A DNA stretch of 16,710 bases from positions 1-16,710 of the forward strand of contig RGAJ01000009.1 in NCBI GenBank assembly GCA_009920225.1. The letters are read 5' to 3'. The stretch comes from Paracoccaceae bacterium. GTDB lineage: Bacteria > Pseudomonadota > Alphaproteobacteria > Rhodobacterales > Rhodobacteraceae. Below, piece by piece: positions 1-9,028 of the stretch. Within the stretch, counting starts at the first letter, position 1; every line of letters begins with the position of its first letter. A model generated the notes under the pieces. The model saw nothing but the letters and a program-made list of their open reading frames with translations. It did not search any database and had not been told where the DNA came from. Position numbers and translations under genes: made by a program.

Positions 1-1
1 C

Positions 2-745
2 GGGCCAAGCACATGGCTTCGCCTAAGCCAAGGCCGCCAAGATGGCATTTCGCCCGGTCAAATCGTTCCGATGCTGTGTAAGGCAGGCGATATCACGAAA
101 TCAGATATCGGCGCCATTCGCATCCAAGGGGATCACACATTTGTCGAATTGCGCCAAGATTCTGTAGACGGATTTTTCAAAGCCGTTGGCGCGGCGGCGA
201 AGGTCGAAAATGCGACCGTGCAACGTCTAGACGCGGTTCCAGACATTCCACCTGCACCTGAACGCGGATTTGACAGAGCGCCGCGCTCTGCACCACGCTC
301 CGGTCCAAAACGCGACGGGGACCGTCCGTCGCGCTATAATTCATCGAACGAACAGGGCGATTCCGGCGATCGTCCACGGTCAAAACCACGGTCATCTGGC
401 GGATTTGCAGGCAAAGATCGCGATGGCGATCGGAAGCCAAAAGACTTCCGTGATCGTGGTGAAAAACGGTTCGGCGAAAAACCCGCGCGTAAACCAGCGT
501 CAAGAAAAGCAAAAGAACTGCCCGAAGGCGTAGTTGCACCGTTCAAGAAAAAGCCGTCAAAACCTTTTTCTAAAGACGCCACAAGCGCGCGTCCGTCCGA
601 CAAACCCAAAGCCCGCAAAGGCGCATCCGACCCCAGCGTTTCAATGCGCGGCCCGAAAGAGGGCAAATTCAATAGCAAGAAAAACGTAGCGCGCCGCGCA
701 TCGGGGGAAAAAGGTGGCAGTTTTGGATCACGATCCAAAGGCTGA
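2..745 (+). CDS. DEAD-box RNA helicase, C-terminal part (5' end outside window)
   Basis: The reading frame is open from the left edge, so only about the last 247 residues are present; the in-frame ATG at 71 is internal. The first 70 or so residues (motifs SPGQIVPMLCKAG and IGAIRIQ...TFVEL) match the DbpA-type RNA-binding domain found after the helicase core of DeaD/CsdA-like proteins. The rest, to the stop at 743-745, is a low-complexity tail rich in Arg, Lys, Asp, Ser and Pro with repeated RDGDR-like pieces, typical of the disordered RNA-binding tails of these helicases. The family unwinds structured RNA in ribosome assembly and cold adaptation. The DEAD core lies upstream and cannot be checked, so the exact subfamily is not assigned. 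It is unrelated to the catabolic operon downstream. Confidence 0.88.
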   Translation, partial: GPSTWLRLSQGRQDGISPGQIVPMLCKAGDITKSDIGAIRIQGDHTFVELRQDSVDGFFKAVGAAAKVENATVQRLDAVPDIPPAPERGFDRAPRSAPRSGPKRDGDRPSRYNSSNEQGDSGDRPRSKPRSSGGFAGKDRDGDRKPKDFRDRGEKRFGEKPARKPASRKAKELPEGVVAPFKKKPSKPFSKDATSARPSDKPKARKGASDPSVSMRGPKEGKFNSKKNVARRASGEKGGSFGSRSKG

Positions 746-757
746 TCGATAAACGCT

Positions 758-789
758 GATAGAGGTAAGCAATTTCGCTTACCTCTATC
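758..789 (+). terminator. Hairpin after the helicase gene, probable terminator
   Basis: A perfect 13-bp stem (758-770 with 777-789) closes a 6-nt loop and begins 12 nt after the helicase stop codon. The stem is strong, but what follows (TGATCAATTTG) is only weakly T-rich. It may therefore act as an imperfect intrinsic terminator or as an mRNA 3'-end stabiliser. Confidence 0.6.
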
Positions 790-1390
790 TGATCAATTTG
801 ATAGATTTAATTCAGAATTTTAAGAATCCAATCGAAAAATGAATAACTGACGCTTTACAAAAAGCGGCCTGCTAGAAACCCAATCCATCGTTGTGAACAG
901 GACTCAGTATCTGTCGAAAATAAACCGAAAGGTTAACCGGTAGTGGTCAGTAACTCAGCGTCGGAACAGGCGCAGACAGGTATGACAACGCATCGGGCGA
1001 GGCCATGGTTGTGGTCATACATAGCAGAAGTGATCCACAGGTTAGACCGATTAAAATCCGCCGACGCAACCCAACTAAAACACATGAGAGGGTCGGTCAG
1101 TTCAAACAACACTCGCTGTCATAACCCATTCGATATTCCACATCCACTGAAGTTAACACGCCTTACAGAACAAACACTTTTGAAACAGTCACTTAAGACG
1201 AGACAAATATTATCAGGGAACAACGCAGCGGTTCATACGACTTCGTTGGTTTCTCCAATAAATGGTTTACAATTTCAACAACACCAAATCTGACTGGATC
1301 GCATGTTGGCAGATTTTAGCGCCGAGCAAGCATTTTTAGTTCGGCAAGTGCATCGTCCTCAGATAATTAAGAAGTATTCAGACCGACACC
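790..1390. other. Gene-free, AT-richer stretch, probably decayed mobile DNA
   Basis: About 600 bases lie between the helicase terminator and the recognisable transposase remnant. The only longish open frame (943-1293, plus strand) begins with ATG, but the product has no recognisable motif, no convincing ribosome-binding site and a shuffled composition. I see no tRNA, hairpin array or repeat. Since an IS3-type remnant follows directly, this may be further eroded insertion-sequence or recombined DNA, but nothing in it proves that. Confidence 0.4.
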
Positions 1391-1393
1391 TGC

Positions 1394-1842
1394 ACACCGA
1401 ATGTTTGGCAAAACGCAGCGACCAGAGACCGGCTTAAGCGTGACTTTGTGATGCGTGCGCCTCACATGGCTTTGGTACGGCGGCGAGCGCCAGCGGGATG
1501 CATTCATCATTCGGATCGCGGAAGTCAGTATTGTGCCAATGAATATCAAAAACTACTACACGCGCATGGCCTTCGTGCTTCGATAAGCGGAAAAGGAAAT
1601 TGATATGACAATGCATTCGCGATATTTATTTGAACCAATGGCGCGCAGATCGCTTATTGCGAAAGCTTTTTCAAGACCATTAAAGCCGAGTTGATTTTGC
1701 GTGATCAAGGGAGCACAAGCACGCAAACCGAAATGGTAATCGCGAATTACATCGATCGCTTCTACAATCCCGTTCGAAAGCATTCGGCCATCGGTCACCA
1801 ATCAATCTTGAATGCGGTCAAAAGCAGATTTATGCCGCATAA
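1394..1842 (+). pseudogene. Degraded IS3-family transposase (orfB, DDE integrase core)
   Basis: In one forward frame the translation shows successive blocks of an IS3-family OrfB integrase. A short TPNVW piece (from 1394) is followed by DRLKRDFVMRAPHMALVRRR (about 1430-1487), then IHHSDRGSQYCANEYQKLL with the second catalytic Asp (about 1502-1558). Next come SGKGN-stop-YDNA (stop TGA at 1601, where the family has Cys), ESFFKTIKAEL (1661-1693) and YIDRFYNPVRKHSAIGHQS (about 1751-1807). The gene is dead: TGA codons at 1601 and 1631 lie in frame, roughly 14 extra codons separate YDNA from ESFFKTIKAEL, and the segment with the first catalytic Asp, expected between TPNVW and DRLKRDF, is missing. 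Terminal inverted repeats and orfA were not found. It marks an old transposition event just upstream of the operon. Confidence 0.85.
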
Positions 1843-2105
1843 TGAGAAAACAGGGCGGAACAATAGCGTTACATGTCAAGTGCAATGTGTCAACAGTAAC
1901 TGTTCCTTGCGTAAGTTGTTTAATATATCTTATGTTAATTAAACTTGCAGGGAGTTACGTTTGATAGAAGCCTCTCTTCTGAATGTCGTTCCATAACAGA
2001 TGGCCGATCCAGTCATCCGTGATGGCTGATTTTGTTATTAAATTCTCGAATCTTTTAACAGACGAGTCCACGACAAAAATTCATTTTTCTTCGTAACTGA
2101 AAGTA
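1843..2105. other. Spacer between the IS remnant and the abm promoter region
   Basis: AT-rich and without a convincing gene. The transposase frame stays open to a stop at 1940-1942, but beyond about 1842 the residues no longer resemble the family. An imperfect hairpin (2010-2017 with 2021-2028, one G-T wobble) is followed by T-rich sequence (ATTTTGTTATT). It could stop transcription coming from the IS side before the operon promoter. Confidence 0.4.
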
Positions 2106-2155
2106 TCAATACTATATTTCAAGCTTGAAGCTTTAAGCTTGAAATATAGTATTGA
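2106..2155. repeat. 21-bp perfect inverted repeat, probable MarR operator
   Basis: Bases 2106-2126 and 2135-2155 are exact reverse complements, separated by 8 nt. Inside it the 12-mer TTCAAGCTTGAA (2118-2129) is itself a palindrome, and AAGCTTGAA occurs at 2121-2129 and 2135-2143. The element lies 48 nt before the abmA start codon and its right arm covers the candidate -35 box. Large symmetrical sites over promoters are typical of MarR-family repressors, and a MarR gene sits inside the operon. That this MarR binds here is inferred. In RNA it could also form a long hairpin, but no T-run follows. Confidence 0.7.
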
Positions 2156-2167
2156 CTGATTTATGTT
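2139..2167 (+). promoter_or_regulatory. Candidate sigma-70 promoter of the abm operon
   Basis: TTGAAA (2139-2144) and TATGTT (2162-2167) are separated by 17 nt, which would place the transcription start near 2174. The -35 box lies in the right arm of the inverted repeat, so a protein bound there would block RNA polymerase. An alternative -10-like hexamer, TATAGT (2145-2150), has only a 14-nt spacer from the upstream TTGAAG and is less likely. Confidence 0.5.
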
Positions 2168-2190
2168 TGCTCTAGCCCGTTGGTGCAAAG

Positions 2191-2196
2191 AAGGAG
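2191..2196 (+). promoter_or_regulatory. Ribosome-binding site of abmA
   Basis: AAGGAG lies 6 nt before the ATG at 2203 and fixes this as the start of the monooxygenase/reductase gene. Confidence 0.8.
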
Positions 2197-2202
2197 ACAA
2201 AG

Positions 2203-4503
2203 ATGAAAGTTGTTTGCTTGGGAGGTGGACCTGCGGGGCTGTATTTTGCGATCAGTCTGAAGCTTCGGGATGCGTCTCATGATGTTACCGTGTTAGAGCG
2301 AAACAAGGCCAATGATACTTTTGGTTGGGGGGTTGTTCTGTCTGACGACGCCCTTGGCCGAATGCAAAAGAACGACCCAATCAGCACGCAAACCATTCGG
2401 GATCACTTTGCCTATTGGGACGACATTGCGGTCGAACATAACGGGGTTCGCAGCGTGTCGCGCGGCCATGGGTTTGCGGGTATCGGTCGCAAACAAATGT
2501 TGATTGATCTCCAAGCCCGCGCGCGCGAATTGGGCGTCAAGATGGCGTTCGAGACCGAATTCAAATCTGCCGAGCAGTACCGATCAGAATACGATTTGGT
2601 GGTTGCAGCGGATGGCATCAACTCTTTGGTGCGGCGCGAATACCAAGAGGTGTTCCAACCCGATATAGACACGCGCCTTTGCAAATTTATCTGGCTTGGG
2701 ACGCATCAAAAATTTAACGACGCCTTTACCTTTATCTTTGAAAAAACCCCACACGGTTGGATGTGGGCCCATGTCTATCAATTCGATGACAACACGGCGA
2801 CATTTATCGTCGAATGCTTGCAGCCAACTTGGGACGCGTGGGGCTTTGAGCAGATGACCAAAGAAGAGACGGTCGAAACCTGTCGCCAGATTTTTGCCAA
2901 ATATCTGGATGGTCATGCGCTGATGTCGAATGCTGCGCATTTGCGCGGGTCTGCCGTCTGGATGAACTTTCCACGGGTGATTTGTGAAAAATGGTACCAT
3001 GAAAACGTCGTTCTCATGGGTGATGCGGCGGCCACTGGCCATTTCTCAATCGGGTCAGGATCACGTTTGGCCTTTGACAGCGCCATAGCGCTTGCAGATT
3101 TTCTGCACAGTGAGCCAACCTTGGAACAGGCATTCAAACGGTACCAAGCCGAACGCCGTCTTGAGGTGTTGCGCCTGCAATCTGCGGCACGCAATTCTTT
3201 GGAATGGTTTGAAGAGGTCGAACGTTATCTTGATCAGGACCCCGTCCAGTTCTGCTATAATCTTTTGACCCGCTCACAGCGGATCAGCCATGAAAACCTG
3301 CGATTGCGCGACCCAGAGTGGTTGGAAAGCGCCGAGCGTTGGTTCCAATCAAGCTCTGGCGTGCCAGCGAACGCGCCAGTACGCGCACCCATGTTTGCGC
3401 CCTATCAGCTTGGCGATATGACCCTGATAAACCGCATCGTTGTTTCCCCCATGGCACAATACAAAGCCATCGAAGGCACCCCCACCGATTGGCATCTGGT
3501 TCATTTGGGCGAACGCGCGAAAGGTGGTGCGGGTCTTGTTTATACCGAAATGACCTGTGTCAGCCCAATCGGTCGAATAACGCTCGGATGTCCGGGGCTT
3601 TATGCCCCCGAACATGAAGACAAGTGGCGCCAAATTGTTGGCTTTATCCATAAGGAAACTGAGGCAAAGATCTGTTGCCAAATCGGTCACGCAGGGCGCA
3701 AAGGATCGACGCAGTTGGGATGGGAAGAGATGGACGCGCCGCTCAAAGAGGGCAACTGGGACCTGATCTCGGCCTCTGCTATTCCATGGTCGCCGCGCAA
3801 TGCAACGCCGCGTGCCATGACCCGCGCGGATATGAATGTGGTGCGTGATCAATTTGTCTTGTCAACCGAAATGGCAGAACGCGCTGGATTTGACATGATC
3901 GAACTGCATGCCGCGCACGGCTATTTGGTCTCTTCCTTCATTTCACCTGTGTCGAACACGCGCACAGACGACTATGGTGGCAGCCTCACCAATCGCATGC
4001 GCTATCCATTAGAAATCTTTACGGCGATGCGCGCCGCTTGGCCCGCAGGGAAACCAATGGCGGTGCGCATCAGCGCAACCGATTGGGTCGGCGACCACGG
4101 TGTGACCCCAGAAGACGCCGTTGAAATCGCACGCATGTTCCGTGATGCGTGGGCGGACATTATTGACGTGTCCGCAGGTCAAACATCAATCGACGCCAAG
4201 CCCGTTTATGGCCGCATGTTCCAGACGCCGTTTTCAAACCGCATCCGCAACGAATTGAACATGCCAACGATGGCTGTTGGAAATATTTACGAACCCGACC
4301 ATGTCAATTCAATCCTTCTTGCAGGGCGTGCCGACCTTGTTTGTTTGGCCCGCCCCCACTTGGCGGATCCCTATTGGACGTTGCATGCCGGTGTCGATCT
4401 CAAGGATACGAATGTCCCATGGCCTAACCCCTATCTCGCCGGTCGCGACCAAGCGTACCGTCTGCGGGAACAGCAACAAGAAGGCGAATGCAGGCGACTC
4501 TGA
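2203..4503 (+). CDS. abmA: 2-aminobenzoyl-CoA monooxygenase/reductase (ACMR), fused two-flavin enzyme
   Basis: This 766-residue cytoplasmic enzyme fuses two flavoproteins. Residues 1 to about 380 are a salicylate-hydroxylase-type FAD monooxygenase: GxGxxG at 7-12 (LGGGPAG), Glu32 ending the second beta strand, the ADG motif with Asp137, and the MGD flavin motif at 272-274. Residues from about 395 to 755 are an old-yellow-enzyme reductase: [18 protein letters not shown] from 396, GHAGRKGS with His496, and the HAAHGYL block with His569 and His572 followed by [10 protein letters not shown]. The family hydroxylates 2-aminobenzoyl-CoA at C5 with O2 and NAD(P)H and then reduces the ring to 2-amino-5-oxocyclohex-1-ene-1-carbonyl-CoA. 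The size fits the reported 87-kDa fusion of Azoarcus evansii. Databases may call it bifunctional salicylyl-CoA 5-hydroxylase/oxidoreductase; the ligase, Rid and MarR neighbours favour 2-aminobenzoate. Its last codons overlap the broken dehydrogenase gene, so its native C-terminus may have been altered by a few residues. Confidence 0.88.
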   Translation: MKVVCLGGGPAGLYFAISLKLRDASHDVTVLERNKANDTFGWGVVLSDDALGRMQKNDPISTQTIRDHFAYWDDIAVEHNGVRSVSRGHGFAGIGRKQMLIDLQARARELGVKMAFETEFKSAEQYRSEYDLVVAADGINSLVRREYQEVFQPDIDTRLCKFIWLGTHQKFNDAFTFIFEKTPHGWMWAHVYQFDDNTATFIVECLQPTWDAWGFEQMTKEETVETCRQIFAKYLDGHALMSNAAHLRGSAVWMNFPRVICEKWYHENVVLMGDAAATGHFSIGSGSRLAFDSAIALADFLHSEPTLEQAFKRYQAERRLEVLRLQSAARNSLEWFEEVERYLDQDPVQFCYNLLTRSQRISHENLRLRDPEWLESAERWFQSSSGVPANAPVRAPMFAPYQLGDMTLINRIVVSPMAQYKAIEGTPTDWHLVHLGERAKGGAGLVYTEMTCVSPIGRITLGCPGLYAPEHEDKWRQIVGFIHKETEAKICCQIGHAGRKGSTQLGWEEMDAPLKEGNWDLISASAIPWSPRNATPRAMTRADMNVVRDQFVLSTEMAERAGFDMIELHAAHGYLVSSFISPVSNTRTDDYGGSLTNRMRYPLEIFTAMRAAWPAGKPMAVRISATDWVGDHGVTPEDAVEIARMFRDAWADIIDVSAGQTSIDAKPVYGRMFQTPFSNRIRNELNMPTMAVGNIYEPDHVNSILLAGRADLVCLARPHLADPYWTLHAGVDLKDTNVPWPNPYLAGRDQAYRLREQQQEGECRRL

Positions 4504-4987
4504 AAGCGCACCGTTCCACAAAACAACATTGGATGCATGGCACCGCATGATGAACGTCAACTTGACCGGTGTGTTTTTGACCCTGCGCGAAGGGTTGACC
4601 CAGATGACCGGTTGGGGACGTTTGATCAGTGTGGCCTCAACCGCTGGGCTCAAGGGATATTCATATGTCGCGCCCTACTGCGCCGCCAAACATGGCGTCA
4701 TTGGTCTGACCCGCGCCCTCGCGCAAGAGGTCGCGACCAAAAACATCACCGCCAATGCCCTTTGCCCAGGGTTCATGGATACGGACATGACCGAACGATC
4801 AATTCAAAACATCATGGAAAAAACTGGCATGGATAAAGACACCGCGCGCGTGACACTTGCACGGCACAACCCCCAAAAACGCTTGATCCAACCAAGCGAG
4901 GTTGCCGCCACCGCGCTTTGGCTGTGTAGCCCTGGATCAGATGGGATCAACGGTCAGGCCATCGCAATTGCGGGGGGCGAGATATGA
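4487..4987 (+). pseudogene. Short-chain dehydrogenase (beta-hydroxyacyl-CoA type), N-terminus deleted
   Basis: From about 4487 the frame reads as a classical SDR, starting at the NAG motif ([14 protein letters not shown]) and running to the usual C-terminus (GQAIAIAGGE). Present are the NVNLTGVF helix, the active-site Ser (TCA 4637-4639) in SVAST, and YCAAK with Tyr (4676-4678) and Lys (4688-4690). Missing are the first 80-90 residues of a normal ~250-residue SDR, including TGxxxGxG and the first Rossmann strands that bind NAD(P). Upstream in this frame lies only abmA sequence read out of frame, so there is no dehydrogenase start; the first in-frame ATGs in the SDR part are at 4547 and 4550. 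The neighbours suggest it was the hydroxyacyl-CoA dehydrogenase of the pathway, one of the three beta-oxidation enzymes known in abm clusters. Without the cofactor half it should be inactive. An assembly or sequencing deletion is the main alternative. Confidence 0.8.
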
Positions 4988-5430
4988 CGGATCTGAGCTC
5001 TCTGACATTGCGGCGGTTGCGGGCTTGGATCCGGCTCTTGCGCTTTGTGCGCGGCGCGGAAAGCCAGCTTCGCGAATTTCTTAGGATTAATTTTGATACC
5101 ACCCTGCCCCGCTTTGACGTCGCAGCCGCGCTCTATCGGGTCAACAAACCGGTACGGATGAGCGAACTAAGCAAGATGCTATTGGTATCAAATGGAAATG
5201 TGACAACCGTTGTCGACAGGCTTGAAAAGGAAGGCAAGGCGCGGCGCATTGCGGATGAAACCGACAAGCGTGTCGTCAGCGTGGAATTGACGGAAGGCGG
5301 GCGCAACTGGTTCAAAGACGTCGCCGCCGCGCATTCGCAAGAGATCGACAGAATTTTCGAAAAGCTCGGACATGAAGACCTGTCACAGCTGCGCAACCTG
5401 ATTTCAATGATCACAAGGACACAGAACTGA
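4984..5430 (+). CDS. MarR-family transcriptional regulator of the aminobenzoate operon
   Basis: A 148-residue protein with the MarR winged-helix fold. Helical dimerisation segments flank a helix-turn-helix at about residues 59-85 ([23 protein letters not shown]), followed by the wing ([16 protein letters not shown]). Members near aromatic-CoA genes usually repress their operon until an aryl-CoA ester binds; the likely ligand here is 2-aminobenzoyl-CoA (inference). The start ATG overlaps the dehydrogenase stop (ATGA), so it is co-translated inside the operon and should be autoregulated. A MarR-like regulator is also part of the Azoarcus evansii abm cluster. The inverted repeat at 2106-2155 is the obvious candidate operator. 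Confidence 0.85.
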   Translation: MTDLSSLTLRRLRAWIRLLRFVRGAESQLREFLRINFDTTLPRFDVAAALYRVNKPVRMSELSKMLLVSNGNVTTVVDRLEKEGKARRIADETDKRVVSVELTEGGRNWFKDVAAAHSQEIDRIFEKLGHEDLSQLRNLISMITRTQN

Positions 5431-6239
5431 TGCAGATGACTGATCACAAACCTCGGCACTTTCATTGGTCCTGTGACGGGGGGATTGCAACCCTTCGGCT
5501 CAGCCGACCCGATCGCAAAAATCCATTGACTTTTGACAGCTATGCGGAACTGCGCGACACGTTTCGCAATCTTGTCTATGCAGATGACGTTGACGTCGTT
5601 GTTTTTGCCTCGAACGAAGGCAATTTTTGCTCGGGCGGGGATGTGCATGATATCATCGGCCCGCTGGTCGATATGGATATGAAGGGCCTTTTGGCATTTA
5701 CCCGAATGACCGGCGATCTGGTCAAGGCGATGATTGGCTGCGGCAAGCCGATCATTGCGGCGGTCGACGGCATCTGCGTCGGCGCAGGGGCAATCATTGC
5801 CATGGCCGCAGATCTGCGGTTGGCGACACCAGATGCAAAATGTGCGTTCTTGTTCACGCGCGTGGGCCTTGCCGGTTGTGACATGGGCGCCTGTGCTATG
5901 CTTCCTCGGATCATCGGACAAGGTCGCGCGGCAGAGCTGCTGTATACAGGGCGTGCCATGGACGCGGCCGAAGGCCACGCGTGGGGATTTTGGAATGCGC
6001 TGCATCCGGCCGATCTGCTTGATGCAGAGGCACACCGTCTGGCGCAGCGTCTGAAATCGGGGCCAACCTTTGCCCATGGGATCACAAAAACCCAGCTGAA
6101 CCAAGAATGGAACATGGGCCTCGAACAGGCAATCGAGGCAGAGGCGCAGGCGCAAGCAATCTGTATGCAAACACAGGATTTTCGGCGCGCCTATAACGCT
6201 TTTGTCAAAAAAGAAAAACCAAGTTTTGAGGGCAACTGA
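5430..6239 (+). CDS. Enoyl-CoA hydratase/isomerase (crotonase family)
   Basis: A 269-residue crotonase-fold protein. The two oxyanion-hole segments are visible at CSGGD (67-71) and GICVGAGA (114-121). In the usual catalytic-glutamate region the sequence reads [15 protein letters not shown] with Asp151, a variant seen in many aromatic-pathway members, so the exact reaction (hydration, isomerisation or ring hydrolysis) is open. In the abm pathway a hydratase of this family acts in the beta-oxidation-like steps on the alicyclic CoA ester. The start overlaps the MarR stop by one base (TGATG); a second ATG at 5436 is possible. It is followed at once by the acyl-CoA dehydrogenase gene. Confidence 0.85.
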   Translation: MQMTDHKPRHFHWSCDGGIATLRLSRPDRKNPLTFDSYAELRDTFRNLVYADDVDVVVFASNEGNFCSGGDVHDIIGPLVDMDMKGLLAFTRMTGDLVKAMIGCGKPIIAAVDGICVGAGAIIAMAADLRLATPDAKCAFLFTRVGLAGCDMGACAMLPRIIGQGRAAELLYTGRAMDAAEGHAWGFWNALHPADLLDAEAHRLAQRLKSGPTFAHGITKTQLNQEWNMGLEQAIEAEAQAQAICMQTQDFRRAYNAFVKKEKPSFEGN

Positions 6240-7402
6240 TGTCTGACAAAAGCTATCTGGAATGGCCATTTCTTGAACAGCGTCACAGGGATCTGTCTGC
6301 CGCGCTGGAAGTTTGGGCGGCAGAGAACCTTGGCGCCGTGGATCATGCCGACACCGATGCCGCCTGCCGTCAATTGGTGCGCATTTTAGGTGAGGCCGGG
6401 TTTTTGATGCACTCTTCAGTTGATCCCGATCACGGCTCGATCCTTGATGTGCGCAGTTTGTGCCTTATTCGCGAAACTTTGGCCCGCCACGATGGGTTGG
6501 CAGACTTTGCTTTCGCGATGCAAGGACTGGGAACTGGGGCTATTTCCCTGTTCGGTTCAGATGAGCAAAAACAGAAATGGCTGCCGTTGACCCGTTCGGG
6601 CAAGGCGATTTCGGCCTTTGCGCTGACAGAACCACAGTCTGGATCAGACGTTGCAAATTCAACAATGACCGCCAAGCTTGAGGGGGATTGTTATGTACTC
6701 AACGGCGAAAAAACTTGGATTTCCAATGGCGGAATTGCAGATGTCTATACCCTCTTTGCCCGCACCGGAGAAGCACCGGGCGCCAAGGGATTGTCCGCCT
6801 TTATCGTGCCCGCGGATCTGCCCGGTTTTGAGGTGGTCGAGCGGCTGAACACCATCGCCCCCCACCCGCTTGCGCGTCTGAGGTTCAACAATTGCAAGGT
6901 CCCGTTGAACGCAATGCTTGGCAGACCCGGGCAAGGGTTCGCGATCGCAATGTCGGTGCTAGATGTGTTCCGATCAACCGTCGCGGCGGCAGCACTCGGA
7001 TTTGCGCGACGCGCCTTGGATGACACACTCACGCGGGTCGCAACACGCCATGTGCAAGGTGCCCCACTTTTTGAATTGCAAATGGTTCAAGGGCATATTG
7101 CCGATATGGCGCTTGACGTCGATGCCGCAGCACTCTTGGTGTATCGGGCCGCTTGGGCCAAAGACAGCGGCGCACCGCGCGTCACCCGCGAGGCAGCGAT
7201 GGCCAAGCTGTTTGCAACAGACCAAGCGCAAAAAGTCATCGACAAAGCCGTTCAGCTTCACGGAGGGGATGGCGTCAAATCGGACCAATCCGTCGAAAAA
7301 TTATACCGCGAAATCAGGGCATTGCGGATCTACGAAGGCGCGTCCGACGTTCAAAGAGTCATCATCGCCAGACAGGCCATGAACCAGCATTTGGGAGGAT
7401 AA
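6239..7402 (+). CDS. Acyl-CoA dehydrogenase
   Basis: A 387-residue protein with the complete acyl-CoA dehydrogenase fold. The FAD and substrate signature [11 protein letters not shown] and the KTWISNGG block lie in the middle domain. LHGGDGV follows, and the C-terminal [15 protein letters not shown] carries the expected catalytic base Glu366. It should oxidise an alicyclic or opened-ring acyl-CoA with FAD, passing electrons to ETF. In the operon it is the third beta-oxidation enzyme beside the hydratase and the broken dehydrogenase. Its ATG overlaps the hydratase stop by one base, indicating translational coupling. The natural substrate cannot be read from the sequence. Confidence 0.9.
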   Translation: MSDKSYLEWPFLEQRHRDLSAALEVWAAENLGAVDHADTDAACRQLVRILGEAGFLMHSSVDPDHGSILDVRSLCLIRETLARHDGLADFAFAMQGLGTGAISLFGSDEQKQKWLPLTRSGKAISAFALTEPQSGSDVANSTMTAKLEGDCYVLNGEKTWISNGGIADVYTLFARTGEAPGAKGLSAFIVPADLPGFEVVERLNTIAPHPLARLRFNNCKVPLNAMLGRPGQGFAIAMSVLDVFRSTVAAAALGFARRALDDTLTRVATRHVQGAPLFELQMVQGHIADMALDVDAAALLVYRAAWAKDSGAPRVTREAAMAKLFATDQAQKVIDKAVQLHGGDGVKSDQSVEKLYREIRALRIYEGASDVQRVIIARQAMNQHLGG

Positions 7403-7405
7403 GGG

Positions 7406-9028
7406 ATGTTGGGACCCACAGCACATGTTGATACATTCGCCCGCGATGGGCTTCCGAAACAAGAGGATTGGCCAGACTTCTTGCTTGATGGGTTTGACTA
7501 CCCTGAATATTTAAACGTGGCTGTTGAATTAACAGATGCCCAAGTCGACAAGGGGTTTGGGGATAACATTGCCCTAATCGGCAATGGTCGGCAACGCACC
7601 TATAAAGAATTGGCGGACTGGACCAACCGACTTGCGCGAACTCTTGTCGAGGATCTTGGAGTGAAACCTGGAAATCGGGTGATGATCCGCTCTGCCAACA
7701 ATCCGGCTATGGTTGCCTGTTGGTTGGCGGTCACCAAGGCGGGGGCCGTTGCCGTCAATACAATGCCCATGCTGCGCGCGAGCGAACTTACCAAAATTGT
7801 GAACAAAGCCGAAATCACCCATGCGCTGTGCGACACACGGTTGATGGATGAATTGGCACTCTGCGCCAAAAACAGCCCCTTTCTGAAGACGGTTGTTGGT
7901 TTTGATGGCACCTCAAATCATGATGCTGAATTGGATCGACGGGCGCTGCAAAAGCCCGTGCGCTTTGATGCGATCAAAACAGGCCGAGACGATGTCGCGC
8001 TTTTGGGATTTACGTCCGGCACCACGGGCGAGCCAAAGGCAACCATGCATTTTCACCGTGACCTTTTGATCATCGCGGATGGGTACGCCAAGGACGTGTT
8101 GGGCGTCACACCAGATGATGTATTCGTAGGATCGCCGCCCTTGGCATTTACATTTGGGCTGGGTGGGCTTGCGGTATTTCCGCTGCGCTTTGGGGCAACC
8201 GCGACCCTTTTGGAAAATGCATCACCGCCAAATATGATGGAAATAATCCAGCACTACAAAGCCACCGTCTGCTTTACCGCCCCAACCGCCTATCGCGTTA
8301 TGCTTCAAGCGATGGAACAAGGCGCAGATCTATCAAGCCTTCGGGCCGCGGTGTCTGCGGGCGATACGTTGCCGGCACCCGTATACGAAGACTGGCATAA
8401 CAAGACCGGCAAACCGATGCTGGATGGGATCGGCGCAACCGAGATGTTGCACATATTCCTCAGCAACCGTTTCGACGATCACCGCCCTGCCTGCACTGGC
8501 AAACCGGTCGCGGGGTACGAGGCAAAGATTATTGACGACGACGGAAACGAATTGCCTGCAGGCGTCGCTGGCCGATTGGCTGTTCGCGGCCCAACGGGGT
8601 GCCGTTATCTGAATGATGATCGGCAGGGATCCTATGTCCAAAACGGTTGGAACGTCACCGGTGACAGCTTTATCAAAGATGAGGATGGATATTTTCATTT
8701 CGCCGCGCGTACCGACGATATGATTGTTTCGGCGGGCTACAACATTGCGGGTCCCGAAGTGGAAGCCGCGCTATTAACCCACGAGGCCGTTGCCGAATGC
8801 GCAGTCGTCGCCGCACCAGATGAACAGCGCGGCAGCATCGTTGAGGCCCATATCGTTCTGGCAGCTGGGTTTGACCCGTCTGAGGACATGTGCAAGGCAT
8901 TGCAGGACCATGTCAAGGCGACAATCGCCCCCTATAAATACCCGCGCTCAATACGGTTTCACACCTCGCTTCCCAAAACCCCAACAGGCAAAATTCAGCG
9001 TTATGTATTGCGTCAGACAGCAGGTTGA
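7406..9028 (+). CDS. abmG: 2-aminobenzoate-CoA ligase (benzoate-CoA ligase family)
   Basis: A 540-residue member of the adenylate-forming (ANL) superfamily. The ATP-binding P-loop FTSGTTGEPK is at about 202-211. GIGATEMLHIFLSN, typical of benzoate-type CoA ligases, TGD further on, and the C-terminal TGKIQRYVLR with catalytic Lys529 are all intact. It should convert an aryl carboxylate, ATP and CoA to the aryl-CoA, AMP and pyrophosphate. The assignment to 2-aminobenzoate rests on the neighbouring ACMR and Rid genes; benzoate or salicylate ligase is the alternative. GGGAGG at 7393-7398 stands 7 nt before the ATG, and only 3 nt separate it from the preceding stop. Confidence 0.85.
   Translation: MLGPTAHVDTFARDGLPKQEDWPDFLLDGFDYPEYLNVAVELTDAQVDKGFGDNIALIGNGRQRTYKELADWTNRLARTLVEDLGVKPGNRVMIRSANNPAMVACWLAVTKAGAVAVNTMPMLRASELTKIVNKAEITHALCDTRLMDELALCAKNSPFLKTVVGFDGTSNHDAELDRRALQKPVRFDAIKTGRDDVALLGFTSGTTGEPKATMHFHRDLLIIADGYAKDVLGVTPDDVFVGSPPLAFTFGLGGLAVFPLRFGATATLLENASPPNMMEIIQHYKATVCFTAPTAYRVMLQAMEQGADLSSLRAAVSAGDTLPAPVYEDWHNKTGKPMLDGIGATEMLHIFLSNRFDDHRPACTGKPVAGYEAKIIDDDGNELPAGVAGRLAVRGPTGCRYLNDDRQGSYVQNGWNVTGDSFIKDEDGYFHFAARTDDMIVSAGYNIAGPEVEAALLTHEAVAECAVVAAPDEQRGSIVEAHIVLAAGFDPSEDMCKALQDHVKATIAPYKYPRSIRFHTSLPKTPTGKIQRYVLRQTAG

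Noticed and set aside
943..1293. 116-codon plus-strand open frame in the spacer
   Set aside because: No recognisable domain, no ribosome-binding site and unusual composition; it lies in decayed DNA, so it is probably chance.
1843..2105. Search for IS3 terminal inverted repeats and target duplications
   Set aside because: No convincing matching ends could be found by eye around the transposase remnant.
2106..2155. Inverted repeat as an intrinsic terminator or CRISPR-like repeat
   Set aside because: No T-run follows, there is a single copy, and it overlaps a promoter, so an operator fits better.
4277..4546. Upstream extension of the dehydrogenase frame with an ATG at 4277
   Set aside because: Up to about 4486 this is the abmA coding sequence read in the +1 frame and has no SDR character; the real homology begins at 4487.
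5133..6269. 378-codon minus-strand frame opposite the MarR and hydratase genes
   Set aside because: It is the shadow of well-supported plus-strand genes; its Cys/Arg/His-rich product has no family motif.
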